DNA of 37,907 nucleotides from CAZTBB01 sp964611755 (GCA_964611755.1 CAZTBB010000013.1:1-37907); one strand, 5' to 3'; positions 22,290-31,737 are shown, numbered from the stretch's first letter. Program-made: numbers and translations. The notes: a model not told the origin generated them from the letters alone.

Positions 22290-24623
22290 ATGGACCAGAA
22301 TGAAGACAAAACCGAAACACTGAAACAAAGTGCCCTTCACTATCATAAATTTCCCAAGCCCGGAAAAATTGCCGTAGTCGCCACCAAGCCGATGGCAACG
22401 CAGCGTGATTTGGCGCTGGCCTATTCCCCCGGCGTGGCTGTGCCCTGTGAAGAAATTGCCGAAGACCCTCTCAAGGCATTGGATTATACCGCGCGCGGAA
22501 ACACAGTTGCGGTGATTTCAAACGGAACGGCTGTTCTTGGTCTTGGCTCTATCGGGGCGCTTGCGTCCAAACCTGTGATGGAAGGGAAAGCGGTTCTATT
22601 CAAGAAATTTGCCAATATCGATTCTGTTGATGTGGAAATCGATGAAACAGATGTCGATAAACTTGTTGAAATTATCGCCTCTATGGAACCAAGTTGGGGC
22701 GGGATTAACCTCGAAGATTTTAAGGCGCCTGAATGTTTTGAAATTGAGCGCCGCTTGAAAGAGCGCATGAATATTCCGGTCTTCCATGATGACCAACATG
22801 GAACGGCGATTATCGTAACGGCGGCCTTTACAAACTGGATCAAGCATTCCGGCCGTGACATTTCAAAAATCCGCCTTGTGGCCTCCGGTGCGGGCGCATC
22901 TGCGATCGCATGTTTAAACCTGCTTGTTGAGGCTGGTCTTAAAAAAGAAAACATTATTGTCTGTGACCGCGCGGGCGTTGTTTACACTGGCCGTAATGAG
23001 GGCATGGATCCGGCAAAAGAGCAATTTGCCGTTGATACGAAACACCGCACTCTCGAAGAGGCCATTGCCGATGCGGATGTATTCTTGGGGTTATCGGCCG
23101 CCGGTGCTTTGAAAAAAGAGATGGTTGCTAAAATGGCTGATGCGCCATTGATTATGGCTTTGGCCAATCCAACGCCTGAGATTTGGCCGAAAGAAGCCAA
23201 AGAGGTAAAGCCCGATGCGATTGTCTGCACGGGTCGCAGTGACTTCCCCAACCAGGTAAATAATGTTCTATGTTTCCCGTTCATTTTCCGCGGCGCTCTT
23301 GATGTCGGTGCGACGGCCATTAATGAGGAAATGAAATTGGCCTGTGTGCAGGCCATTGCCGAGCTCGCGCGTAAGGAGCCCACCGCCGAGGTCAGCGCTG
23401 TCTATGATGGCGAAGAGCTTACATTCGGGCCGGACTATCTTATTCCGAAGCCGTTCGATCCGCGCCTGATCGTTGACTTGCCGATTGCTGTGGCAAAGGC
23501 GGCTATAAAAACAGGCGTGGCCACACGCCCGATCGAGGATTTTGAAGCCTATGAACACAAGCTCCAGCAATTCTTCATTCGCTCGCAACTAGTTATGCGC
23601 CCTCTCTTCCAGCGCGCCAAAGAAGACCCGAAAAGCGTTGTTTACTGTGAAGGTGAGGAAGAGCGCGTGCTGCAAGCCGTACAAGGTGTTCTGGATGAAG
23701 GCCTTGCCAAACCGATCCTGATTGGCCGCCGCAAAGTTATCGAGACCCGCATCAAGCGTATGGGTTTGCGTATGGATATCGACAAGGATATGGAGCTGAT
23801 CGATCCTGAAGATGACCCGCGTTACCGCGACTATTGGGAGAGCTATCACCAAATTATGGAACGCCGTGGTGTTACACCGGCTATGGCCAAAAACACTTTG
23901 CGATCCAATACAACCGTTATCGGATCATTAATGGTTCACAAAGGGGATGCCGATGCCGTGATTTGCGGAACAGTTGGACAATATAATTCCCATGTAAAGG
24001 ATGTGATTGATATAATCGGGCTGAAGCCCGGTATTGAAACACCGGCAGCTATGAATTGCCTGCTGCTTGATAAGGGAACGTATTTCTTCTGTGATACACA
24101 GATTAATCCGAACCCGACAATCGCACAAATCTCCGAAATGACTCTATTGGCCGCCGAACAAGTACGCCGCTTTGGTATCACACCAAAAGTTGCCCTTCTC
24201 TCGCACTCCAATTTCGGAACCGATGATTATGACTCGGCCTTCAAAATGCGCGCAGCCTATGAAGATATTTCCCGCCGCGATCCGGATTTGGAAGTAGATG
24301 GCGAAATGCATGCCGATGCCGCCCTGGTTGAAAAAATCAGAGATGAAATCATGCCGAACTCCAAACTCAACGGCGAAGCCAACCTCTTCATCATGCCCAA
24401 TGTTGATGCGGCAAATATCGCCTTTAACATGGTCAAGGTTCTCTCCGAGGGGATCAGTATTGGCCCGCTTCTTCTTGGTGCTGCCCGACCAGCGCATATT
24501 TTGACACCATCTGCATCCGTACGCAGTATTGTGAACCTCACATCGATTGCATCCGTGTCTGCGCAAATCATGGAATCAGATCTGGAAGACCTGCATACCC
24601 ATCGTTTGGTGAAATCAGCCTAA
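22290..24623 (+). CDS. maeB: NADP-dependent malic enzyme with C-terminal phosphotransacetylase-like domain
   Basis: The 777-residue protein is the MaeB-type fusion. Residues 1-430 are the malic enzyme, with YSPGVAVPCEEIA, the metal- and substrate-site motif FHDDQHGTAI (166-174) and the NADP loop LVASGAGASAIACLNLL. Residues from about 440 to the end form a phosphotransacetylase-like domain (VYCEGEEERVLQAVQG, core GEEERVLQA; NVDAANIAFNMVK), which in known enzymes serves regulation or oligomerisation rather than catalysis. It converts malate to pyruvate and CO2 with NADPH production. It stands alone after the tRNA-Leu locus and is followed by a hairpin. Confidence 0.96.
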   Translation: MDQNEDKTETLKQSALHYHKFPKPGKIAVVATKPMATQRDLALAYSPGVAVPCEEIAEDPLKALDYTARGNTVAVISNGTAVLGLGSIGALASKPVMEGKAVLFKKFANIDSVDVEIDETDVDKLVEIIASMEPSWGGINLEDFKAPECFEIERRLKERMNIPVFHDDQHGTAIIVTAAFTNWIKHSGRDISKIRLVASGAGASAIACLNLLVEAGLKKENIIVCDRAGVVYTGRNEGMDPAKEQFAVDTKHRTLEEAIADADVFLGLSAAGALKKEMVAKMADAPLIMALANPTPEIWPKEAKEVKPDAIVCTGRSDFPNQVNNVLCFPFIFRGALDVGATAINEEMKLACVQAIAELARKEPTAEVSAVYDGEELTFGPDYLIPKPFDPRLIVDLPIAVAKAAIKTGVATRPIEDFEAYEHKLQQFFIRSQLVMRPLFQRAKEDPKSVVYCEGEEERVLQAVQGVLDEGLAKPILIGRRKVIETRIKRMGLRMDIDKDMELIDPEDDPRYRDYWESYHQIMERRGVTPAMAKNTLRSNTTVIGSLMVHKGDADAVICGTVGQYNSHVKDVIDIIGLKPGIETPAAMNCLLLDKGTYFFCDTQINPNPTIAQISEMTLLAAEQVRRFGITPKVALLSHSNFGTDDYDSAFKMRAAYEDISRRDPDLEVDGEMHADAALVEKIRDEIMPNSKLNGEANLFIMPNVDAANIAFNMVKVLSEGISIGPLLLGAARPAHILTPSASVRSIVNLTSIASVSAQIMESDLEDLHTHRLVKSA

Positions 24624-24667
24624 AGAAACCAGCTTTTTAACACGCACTCACATTAAACGCTTGATTT

Positions 24668-24698
24668 TATGCCCTGATATCGGTGATGTTAGGGCATA
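24668..24698 (+). terminator. Hairpin between maeB and mgtE (terminator or leader element)
   Basis: A 13-bp stem with two G-U pairs, TATGCCCTGATAT / ATGTTAGGGCATA, encloses a 5-base loop. It lies 45 bases after the maeB stop and 38 bases before the mgtE start. The following sequence, TTAGTTTC, is a poor U-tract, so it could be a weak maeB terminator or part of an mgtE leader. It does not look like the known M-box Mg2+ riboswitch, which is much longer. Confidence 0.5.
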
Positions 24699-24735
24699 TT
24701 AGTTTCATGACCTCCCATCAAAAAAGAGGCCGTCC

Positions 24736-26127
24736 ATGTCAGAAACATTAGCAGACAACTATAATACAGATGCCGAAGAGCAAAGCTTTCGCCTTACCGA
24801 CGATGAGATCAAAAACACCGTCGAGGCATTGCAGGAGCAGGATTCGGACACTGTGCATGCGGTTCTGGATGAACTGACCCCGGCCGATAGCGCCGAGCTA
24901 CTCTCGAAAATCAATGATGATGAACGTGATGAGCTCCTCAGTATGTATGCCGAGGCCATTGATGCCGAAACATTCACCGAAATGGATCCGGAACTTGCCC
25001 GTAAAATTCTGGGAAACATGCCTGCCGAAGATGTGGCATCCATTATCTCCGATCTGGAAAGTGATGATGCGCTTGAACTTGTCGGGCATTTGGAAGAACC
25101 CTTCCAACACGAGGTTATTCATAAATTATCGGCCAAAACACGTCTGGCGCTGGAAGAAGGCCTTAGCTTCCCCGAGGATAGTGCCGGACGTTTGATGCAA
25201 CGGGAAACCGTGGCAGTCCCGGAATTCTGGACCGTAGGAAAAACGATAGATTACTTGCGGACTGCCGCTGAAGACTTGCCCGAAGACTTCTTTGATGTGT
25301 TTATCATCAGCCCGACCTATCACATCATTGGGGAAATTCCTCTCAACCGTCTTGTCCGTGCAAAACGATCCGAAAAACTAACCAATCTTGTTCTGGATGA
25401 AAGCCATACCATTCCGGCCGAAATGGACCAGGAAGAAGTTGCCGATATTTTCCGGCGTGACAATATTATCTCTGCCCCTGTGGTTGATAATGACGGCCGT
25501 TTGATTGGTGTGATTACCATTGATGATATTGTCGATGTTATCGATGAAGAGGTCGGCGAAGATATTTTCCGCATGGCCGGTGTGGACCAGAGTGACCTTT
25601 ACCGCGCCGTACTATCAACCACCGGCACACGCTTTCGCTGGCTGTTCATTAATTTACTCACTGCGATTATCGCATCCATTGTGATTTCATTATTTGATGC
25701 CACAATTGAACAAATCGTGGCCCTTGCCGTTCTTATGCCCATCGTGGCATCCATGGGCGGAAATGCGGGAACACAGGCTTTGACCGTTGCCGTGCGGGCG
25801 CTGGCAACAAAGGAATTGTCTGAAACAAATAGTTGGCGTGTGATCTGGAAAGAGGTTTTGGTCGGCGCATTAAACGGGATAGCTTTTGCCATCATAACCG
25901 GTGTCGTAACGGCGCTGTGGTTTGATACCCCTCTTATAGGCGCCGTCATTGCAGCAGCCATGCTTATCAACCTTATTGTTGCCGGATTATTCGGTGCCGG
26001 TATTCCGATCTTTCTATCACGCATCGGCAGTGACCCTGCCATTTCATCGACCGTTTTGCTTACAACGGTGACCGATGTGATTGGCTTCTTTGCATTTTTG
26101 GGCTTAGCTGCTATAGTTCTACTCTGA
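24736..26127 (+). CDS. mgtE: Magnesium transporter MgtE
   Basis: MgtE is a Mg2+ channel gated by its own cytoplasmic Mg2+ sensor. The 463-residue protein has the N-terminal superhelical domain (acidic, about residues 20-135, with LLSKINDDERDELLSMY), a pair of CBS domains (about 140-265, with SAPVVDNDGRLIGVITIDDIVDVI core GRLIGVITIDDI), and five membrane helices from about residue 290, including the pore segment PIVASMGGNAGTQALT. GAGG lies 11 bases before the ATG. It appears to be a single-gene unit. Confidence 0.96.
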   Translation: MSETLADNYNTDAEEQSFRLTDDEIKNTVEALQEQDSDTVHAVLDELTPADSAELLSKINDDERDELLSMYAEAIDAETFTEMDPELARKILGNMPAEDVASIISDLESDDALELVGHLEEPFQHEVIHKLSAKTRLALEEGLSFPEDSAGRLMQRETVAVPEFWTVGKTIDYLRTAAEDLPEDFFDVFIISPTYHIIGEIPLNRLVRAKRSEKLTNLVLDESHTIPAEMDQEEVADIFRRDNIISAPVVDNDGRLIGVITIDDIVDVIDEEVGEDIFRMAGVDQSDLYRAVLSTTGTRFRWLFINLLTAIIASIVISLFDATIEQIVALAVLMPIVASMGGNAGTQALTVAVRALATKELSETNSWRVIWKEVLVGALNGIAFAIITGVVTALWFDTPLIGAVIAAAMLINLIVAGLFGAGIPIFLSRIGSDPAISSTVLLTTVTDVIGFFAFLGLAAIVLL

Positions 26128-26272
26128 TTTATGCACGGTTATCAGGGGAATGCGCATAAGATCATTGATTCACTGGACGCTTTATATTAGAAGAACCGAG
26201 TAAGATAATAAAAACACTCAACCGCTAAACGAAGCAGTATCATTTTATCCATTACGTTATCACGAAATAATC

Positions 26273-26806
26273 ATGTCAGCCTCAAAACTTGTTAAACCCA
26301 GTGTGGAATATAAATCCAGTTACTTGAACGCCTTGAAGGAGTTTCAAGAAGAGGGACGATATGCTTTTCTTGATTTCAAGGATGTGAATGAAAATTTCGA
26401 AGACTTCATTAAAAAATTGAATGAGGGTAAAAAACATCTGCATAAGCCTTATGATGATTGGGTTGAACCTGTGCCGGAAACAGTTCTCTGGCTGGTGAAA
26501 GATGATGAATTCATTGGCACGTTGAATGTGCGTCACCGTTTGAACTGGCATTTGGAAAAATGGGGCGGCCATATTAACTTTGTGATACGCCCCTCAATGC
26601 GCGGTAAGGGATTTGGCCGCAAAATTTTGCAAAAAGGCGTGCCCTATGTGTGTTATCTGGGTGTTGATCGGGCCTTGGTAACGGTTGATCCCAAAAACGA
26701 GCCCGCTATCAAAATTGTTGAGCATTGCGGTGGCACATTCGAAGATGAAACCACAGCCACGGACAAATTTCCCGCGCGCAAAAGATATTGGTTGGACTGC
26801 ACATAA
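26273..26806 (+). CDS. GNAT-family acetyltransferase
   Basis: The 177-residue protein matches the GNAT fold. The acetyl-CoA-binding motif A is INFVIRPSMRGKGFGRKIL, with the R-x-x-G-x-G core RGKGFG, and a later strand reads ALVTVDPKNEPAIKIVEHCGG, where Asn and the Glu-Pro-Ala helix are typical. The N-terminal 100 residues hold the substrate side. It resembles the COG3981 group of predicted acetyltransferases, whose substrate is unknown. It lies alone, 145 bases after mgtE, with no strong ribosome-binding site before the ATG. Confidence 0.85.
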   Translation: MSASKLVKPSVEYKSSYLNALKEFQEEGRYAFLDFKDVNENFEDFIKKLNEGKKHLHKPYDDWVEPVPETVLWLVKDDEFIGTLNVRHRLNWHLEKWGGHINFVIRPSMRGKGFGRKILQKGVPYVCYLGVDRALVTVDPKNEPAIKIVEHCGGTFEDETTATDKFPARKRYWLDCT

Positions 26807-26921
26807 ACAAAGCCAACCCTTACCTGAACGGCATTAAAAAGCCTTATAATCATCATTGCAACAACACGAACCCGTATCATATTGCTTGTCCTGTTCACAT
26901 GGATCGGGCATTTTAAACCTC

Positions 26922-28916
26922 ATGGCAAAAGCAAAACCCAAGAAAACCACCAAGCGTAAAAACGCGAAGGCCAAGAAAAAACAGGCACAGAAACCCTCTA
27001 TAATGGGGTTTTTGCTCAAATGGGCCTTTGTCCTCGGCGTATGGGCGGCTCTGTTTCTGGGGGCGCTCTTTGCATGGTATGGTGGTGGACTTCCCGATAT
27101 TACCGATGAATTCACCTTCGAGCGTAAAAGCTCTATCACAATCAAGGCGGCCGATGGCTCCACACTGATACGCTATGGCGAGACAAAGGGTGAATCTATC
27201 ACTGTTGCCGACCTCCCCAGCCATTTGATCTACGCGGTTCTGGCCACGGAAGACCGGCGTTTTTATTCGCATTTTGGTATTGATCCGATTGGCATTGCCC
27301 GCGCCATGGTCACCAATATTCAATCGGGGCGGCTCGTCCAGGGTGGCTCCACCATCACTCAGCAATTGGCCAAGAACCTATTCCTCAGCCATGAGCGCAC
27401 GCTTGCCCGTAAAATTCAGGAAGCCATGCTTGCCCTATGGCTGGAACAACAACTGACCAAGGATGAAATCCTCAGCGCTTATTTGAACCGTGTTTATTTG
27501 GGGTCCGGCGCCTATGGTGTGGATGCCGCATCACGTCTGTATTTTGGCAAAACCGCAATGCAGGTCAATTTACGTGAAGCCGCTATTCTTGCGGGGCTGC
27601 TCAAGGCGCCCTCACGCTACTCACCTTTGCGCAATCCCGGCCTTGCCGCCGAGCGCTCCGATGTCGTGTTACGCGCTATGGTTGATGCCGGTTATCTCGA
27701 TAGCGCCTCGGCTACGACCATGACGGCCCTGCCCCCCAAGCCGACGGCCAAGCCCAATACGGTGCGCTCCGCCCGCTATTTTACGGATTGGGTTTTGGAT
27801 GGGTTGGATGAATTGATTGGAACGCCGCAAACCGACCTGATTGTTGAAACCACACTGGTGCCAGCCATCCAAAAGGCCGGAGAAGAATCACTACATAGTG
27901 TTTTAATACAAAACGGAGCAGATCGAAATATAGAGCAAGGCGCGATTATCACGATGCGCGATGATGGGGCTATCCTCGCGATGATCGGCGGCAAGGACTA
28001 CAAACAAAGCCAGTTTAACCGCGCCACCCAAGCCATCAGACAGCCCGGCTCGGCCTTCAAGCCCATCCTGTACCTCACAGCGCTTGATTTTGGCTGGGGC
28101 AAAGATGATACGCTTTTGGATGCACCGCTGGAGATTGATGACTACGCACCGAAAAACTTTAATGAAGAATATTACGGCGAGATCACCCTCGAAGAATCCC
28201 TTGCCCGCTCTGCCAATACGGCCAGTGTGCGCCTGCTTCAGGAGGTCGGCCTCACCCCCGTCAAACGCATGGCCAAAAAACTGGGCATTATCTCACCGCT
28301 TTCCCATGACCTCAGCCTGGCCTTAGGCAGCTCCGGCCTATCCCCGCTCGAGCTCACTCTAGCCTATGCAGCCTTCGCCAATGGCGGCCATAGTGTTTTT
28401 CCCTTTGCCATTACACGCATCACCGATGCAAATGGCGTTGTTTTTTACGAACGTGAGGATCATGACCCCAGCACGCGCGCAGCCGATAAAAAAGCCATTA
28501 ATGGTCTGGATGGTATGCTCAAAACCGTTGTGCAATCGGGCACAGGCCGCGCCGCCCAAATTTCGGGCCATGCCGTTGCCGGAAAAACCGGCACCAGCCA
28601 AAACAGCCGCGATGCATGGTTTGCCGGCTATGCAAAGGATATCGTAACTGTCACATGGTTGGGGAATGATGATAACGCCCCCATGAATGGCGTGACCGGC
28701 GGGAGCTTTCCGGCCCTGATCTGGTCGTCCGTCATGAAAACGGCCCTCAATGAGGACCGCTCCAATTTTTATCAAGGCCAAAGCCGTAACGCATTTGATC
28801 GCTTGCTAAGCTCTCTCGGGCTCGGCGGCTCCGGGTCTAGCGCCGAGCGCTCTAACTCTGGCGGGGCGAGACAAAGCGGCAGCGAAGCCGAGCAAAACAA
28901 CAGCTTTAATGATTAG
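26922..28916 (+). CDS. Class A penicillin-binding protein (PBP1a family)
   Basis: This bifunctional enzyme polymerises and cross-links peptidoglycan at the outer face of the inner membrane. The 664-residue protein begins with a very basic cytoplasmic tail (KAKPKKTTKRKNAKAKKK), one membrane helix (about 29-53), the glycosyltransferase domain with catalytic E110 (TEDRRFY) and QGGSTITQQLAKNL, and the transpeptidase with S377-x-x-K380 (SAFK), S430-A-N432 and K555-T-G-T-S. The C-terminal 40 residues are a Ser/Gly/Glu-rich flexible tail. The ATG at 26922 begins the basic tail; the upstream in-frame sequence is unlike the family. Its last 11 bases overlap the convergent gene. Confidence 0.95.
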   Translation: MAKAKPKKTTKRKNAKAKKKQAQKPSIMGFLLKWAFVLGVWAALFLGALFAWYGGGLPDITDEFTFERKSSITIKAADGSTLIRYGETKGESITVADLPSHLIYAVLATEDRRFYSHFGIDPIGIARAMVTNIQSGRLVQGGSTITQQLAKNLFLSHERTLARKIQEAMLALWLEQQLTKDEILSAYLNRVYLGSGAYGVDAASRLYFGKTAMQVNLREAAILAGLLKAPSRYSPLRNPGLAAERSDVVLRAMVDAGYLDSASATTMTALPPKPTAKPNTVRSARYFTDWVLDGLDELIGTPQTDLIVETTLVPAIQKAGEESLHSVLIQNGADRNIEQGAIITMRDDGAILAMIGGKDYKQSQFNRATQAIRQPGSAFKPILYLTALDFGWGKDDTLLDAPLEIDDYAPKNFNEEYYGEITLEESLARSANTASVRLLQEVGLTPVKRMAKKLGIISPLSHDLSLALGSSGLSPLELTLAYAAFANGGHSVFPFAITRITDANGVVFYEREDHDPSTRAADKKAINGLDGMLKTVVQSGTGRAAQISGHAVAGKTGTSQNSRDAWFAGYAKDIVTVTWLGNDDNAPMNGVTGGSFPALIWSSVMKTALNEDRSNFYQGQSRNAFDRLLSSLGLGGSGSSAERSNSGGARQSGSEAEQNNSFND

Positions 28917-29364
28917 AATGAATTCGATCATCAACAAGGCTATATCTCCTTTTTAAGACTGCAAATTTATCTTCACCAATACGATCCCAATGATCTTGTA
29001 AATCCTTTAAGGCTGTATTAGGTGAGCCGACTTCCCAGCCTGATCGCAACAACGCTTGATCAGCGAACTCTAAAAAATCAGCCGGAAAGGCCACACGAGG
29101 CGCCCGAAGGCCAAGATCAACCAGCAACTTCGCCACACTGGCATCATTCAAATCCAGCATATCGGCCGTAAATTGAATGGCGGATAAAATCTTTATCTCA
29201 GGACGCGAGCTTGGGACATGGCGGAGATGACGCATGAAACGTGCGTAAACTTCCATATCCTCACGCCCTTCACGTCCATGATCCATGTGATCACTCGGTG
29301 GTAGAGGATAGCTGATTTTACCGTTCTCAGTTTTAGTTTGGTTTTTGGTTTCACTTGTTTTCAT
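28906..29364 (-). CDS. Hypothetical protein
   Basis: I do not recognise this 152-residue protein. It has a polar, probably disordered N-terminus (residues 1-40, rich in Lys, Thr, Asp, His), then a helical region with FMRHLRHVPSS, LSAIQFTADMLDLNDASVAKLLVDLG (core DMLDLNDASVAKLLV), and a C-terminal segment LKDLQDHWDRIGEDKFAVLKRRY. No signal peptide or membrane helix is seen. The ATG at 29364 has GGAAAGGG upstream, supporting translation. It is on the same strand as rnhA, 137 bases downstream of it, and its end overlaps the PBP gene by 11 bases. Confidence 0.65.
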   Translation of the reverse strand: MKTSETKNQTKTENGKISYPLPPSDHMDHGREGREDMEVYARFMRHLRHVPSSRPEIKILSAIQFTADMLDLNDASVAKLLVDLGLRAPRVAFPADFLEFADQALLRSGWEVGSPNTALKDLQDHWDRIGEDKFAVLKRRYSLVDDRIHSNH

Positions 29365-29501
29365 CGTATGGACCCTTTCCGGTGTAAAGTTCAGTGAGGT
29401 CGCTCGAGACTATGATTTAAGGGTCGCCTGAAATCTTTAACGGAATCTTAAAGCCGCCGGATTTGGCCTGATTTACGCACAGTGATTTGTGGATAGAATC
29501 T

Positions 29502-29924
29502 CTAACCCCTTGGAATCGCAGCAACGGCCAATTGATCGGCACGTTCATTCTCCGGATGACCTGCATGGCCCTTCACCCAGATAAATTCGACTTTATGGGT
29601 CTGAACAAGCGAATCGATTCGCTTCCAAAGGTCCTGATTCTTGATTTTGGCCGGCCATCCCTTGGCCTTCCAACCGGCCATCCATTCGCTCACACCTTTT
29701 TGAACATAGGTGCTATCGGTATAGAGCTTGACCTCGGATGGTTTTTTAAGCGCCTCCAGCGCCTGGATCACGGCCATCATTTCCATCCGGTTATTGGTGG
29801 TCTCCGCATCCCCGCCGCTAAGCTCTTTTTCATGCTCCCCATAACGCAGTATTGCGCCCCAGCCCCCCGGGCCCGGATTTCCGGAACACGCACCATCGGT
29901 ATATATTTCGATAAAATCAGGCAT
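29502..29924 (-). CDS. rnhA: Ribonuclease HI
   Basis: RNase HI cuts the RNA strand of RNA-DNA hybrids. The 140-residue protein carries the catalytic residues D10 (YTDGACSGNPGPGGW), E48 (RMEMMA), D70 (YTDSTYV), H123 and D130 (GHPENERAD) and the basic protrusion helix WMAGWKAKGWPAKIKN. Length is close to the usual 140-155. Its start overlaps the end of the upstream P-loop gene by 8 bases, so the two are translationally coupled. An ispH-thrB-rnhA order is common in alphaproteobacteria, and here thrB is replaced. Confidence 0.96.
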   Translation of the reverse strand: MPDFIEIYTDGACSGNPGPGGWGAILRYGEHEKELSGGDAETTNNRMEMMAVIQALEALKKPSEVKLYTDSTYVQKGVSEWMAGWKAKGWPAKIKNQDLWKRIDSLVQTHKVEFIWVKGHAGHPENERADQLAVAAIPRG

Positions 29925-30768
29925 TCCTTAGAATGTCCAAGAAGGCCTCTTCGGAGTCAACCTCTTTGAAATCCGTGGATGAGACCGTCACACCATATTG
30001 ATCGGCGATAGCATCATAAATCGGAATACGGTGATCCAGTAATTTTCGAAAGTTGGAACGCGAGAAATCGTCGGGCTCAATATCGTCTGGACTACTCAAG
30101 CCGCGTTCCTTGAGATAGGCCTCAAGCCAATCATCAAATTTCTTGGCCGGATATAAAAGCGGTTTGGGGTATTCTTCGGCGCGCCGGATCACGGCTTGCA
30201 ACTCTTCATCACTGGCCTTGATATAGACAATCAATGAATTCTCGGCAACGGAGCGTATTAAATCCGGGTCATCCATTTCGCACATACTGCCAGTTGAGTC
30301 GTTTACAAATTTATGATGCCCCTGCTGGAGTGCTTCAGAAATTTTTTCAGACAATTGCGCCAAAGATTGATGCTCGGCCTCACAATAGAGTTTTTGACGG
30401 CGCTTGAACTCATCCAGCGCAATCCCACCATGCCCCTCCTTACCAATACGCCCCTGAGACGGGTTTCCTAACTTCCCGATAAAGGCAGATAATGTGCGCA
30501 AATTATCAACGGTGATGTTGTTATTAATGGAAATAGCGCCGGTCTCGAAAAACAAACGCAGCCCCGGATGCGCGAGTATATCATTGCGGATCGTCTCGAC
30601 AATATCATCCCCTAGGAGATTTACCCCGATCTCCAAATCACAGGAATAATGATACCACCCCCAGCTTGCTAGCTTTTCGGATAAGTATGTCTTGCCGACC
30701 CCGGACATCCCCATCAGCGTGATGGCTTTATTTTCGCCATCTATAAATTTTGAGAGTTCTGCTTTCAT
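29917..30768 (-). CDS. P-loop ATPase/kinase-like protein of unknown function
   Basis: The 283-residue protein has an N-terminal Walker A, G20-MSGVG-K26-T27, followed by LSEKLASWGWYHYSCDLEIG, an arrangement like shikimate-kinase-type or nucleotide-kinase P-loop proteins. A later hydrophobic strand (ENSLIVYIKAS) and a helix with VIRRAEEYPKPLLYP follow. It is longer than shikimate kinase (about 170) and unlike the GHMP-type or APH-type homoserine kinases. It lies 9 bases after ispH and overlaps rnhA by 8 bases, so it belongs to that operon, in the slot where alphaproteobacteria usually carry thrB. Whether it phosphorylates a small molecule or is a different ATPase is open. Confidence 0.75.
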   Translation of the reverse strand: MKAELSKFIDGENKAITLMGMSGVGKTYLSEKLASWGWYHYSCDLEIGVNLLGDDIVETIRNDILAHPGLRLFFETGAISINNNITVDNLRTLSAFIGKLGNPSQGRIGKEGHGGIALDEFKRRQKLYCEAEHQSLAQLSEKISEALQQGHHKFVNDSTGSMCEMDDPDLIRSVAENSLIVYIKASDEELQAVIRRAEEYPKPLLYPAKKFDDWLEAYLKERGLSSPDDIEPDDFSRSNFRKLLDHRIPIYDAIADQYGVTVSSTDFKEVDSEEAFLDILRNA

Positions 30769-30777
30769 AGCTATATT

Positions 30778-31737
30778 TTAAGCAGCGTTTAGAATTTTAG
30801 GAAGCTTGAAATGCACATCTTCCTTGGTAATTGAAATCTCGCGAATAGTCACATTGAAATGCTCCTTGGCGGCATCAATCACCTCATCAACAAGCATTTC
30901 AGGAGCCGAGGCCCCGGCCGTAATCCCAAGTGCCTTCACACCATCTAGCCAGGCCCAATCAATATCACTGGCGCGCTGGACCAATAATGATTTCTCACAG
31001 CCGTGATTGGCGGCCACCTCGACAAGGCGGTTTGAATTGGAGGAATTCGGTGCACCGATAACAAGCACAGCATCACTATCCGGGGCAATGGCTTTGACGG
31101 CCGCCTGACGGTTTGTGGTTGCATAACAAATATCTTCTTTATGCGGGCCTTTAATCTGTGGGAAACGAGCCTCGAGAGCACTAACGATCTCGGCTGTATC
31201 ATCGACCGACAGAGTTGTCTGCGTGCAATAGGCAATCTTGGCTTCATCGTCGATCTGGACGCTGGCCACATCATCAAGGGTTTCCACCAACAAAACGGCA
31301 CCGGAGGGGAGCTGCCCCATTGTCCCGATCACTTCGGGGTGGCCTTGATGGCCGATCAGAATAATTTGGTCGCCGTTTTTATGGTGGCGCTCGGCCTCAC
31401 GGTGAACCTTGCTCACAAGGGGGCATGTTGCATCGATGTAGAACATCTGCCGCGTTTCCGCATCCTCAGGAACAGATTTGGGCACGCCGTGGGCTGAGAA
31501 GATAACGGGCCTGTCTTTATGTTCCGACGGAATTTCATCTAACTCTTCTACAAACACGGCGCCCTGTTCACGCAACCGATCAACAACGAATTTGTTATGC
31601 ACGATTTCATGGCGCACATAGACCGGCGCTCCATATTGTTCGAGAGATTTTTCGACAATTTGAATCGCACGATCAACGCCTGCGCAAAAACCGCGCGGTG
31701 CGGCCAGTAATATCTCAAGGGACGGTTTCTCACTCAT
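30778..31737 (-). CDS. ispH: 4-hydroxy-3-methylbut-2-enyl diphosphate reductase
   Basis: IspH makes IPP and DMAPP in the last step of the MEP isoprenoid pathway using a 4Fe-4S cluster. The cluster ligands are C18 (APRGFCAGVDRAI), C105 (DATCPLVSKVH) and C204 (DICYATTNRQ); the VRHEIVHN and GHQGHPEV motifs of the active site are also present. The 319-residue length fits. The ATG at 31737 (MSEKPSLEI) is chosen because the catalytic motif then begins at the usual distance; a longer frame to 31773 is unlikely. It heads the ispH / P-loop / rnhA operon, divergent from the lipoprotein gene. The pathway genes dxs and ispA also occur in the window. Confidence 0.96.
   Translation of the reverse strand: MSEKPSLEILLAAPRGFCAGVDRAIQIVEKSLEQYGAPVYVRHEIVHNKFVVDRLREQGAVFVEELDEIPSEHKDRPVIFSAHGVPKSVPEDAETRQMFYIDATCPLVSKVHREAERHHKNGDQIILIGHQGHPEVIGTMGQLPSGAVLLVETLDDVASVQIDDEAKIAYCTQTTLSVDDTAEIVSALEARFPQIKGPHKEDICYATTNRQAAVKAIAPDSDAVLVIGAPNSSNSNRLVEVAANHGCEKSLLVQRASDIDWAWLDGVKALGITAGASAPEMLVDEVIDAAKEHFNVTIREISITKEDVHFKLPKILNAA

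Noticed and set aside
29435..29453. CTTTAA / TTAAAG inverted repeat upstream of the unknown gene at 28906-29364
   Set aside because: A 6-bp A/T-rich repeat of this kind is expected by chance and has no link to a promoter element I can see.
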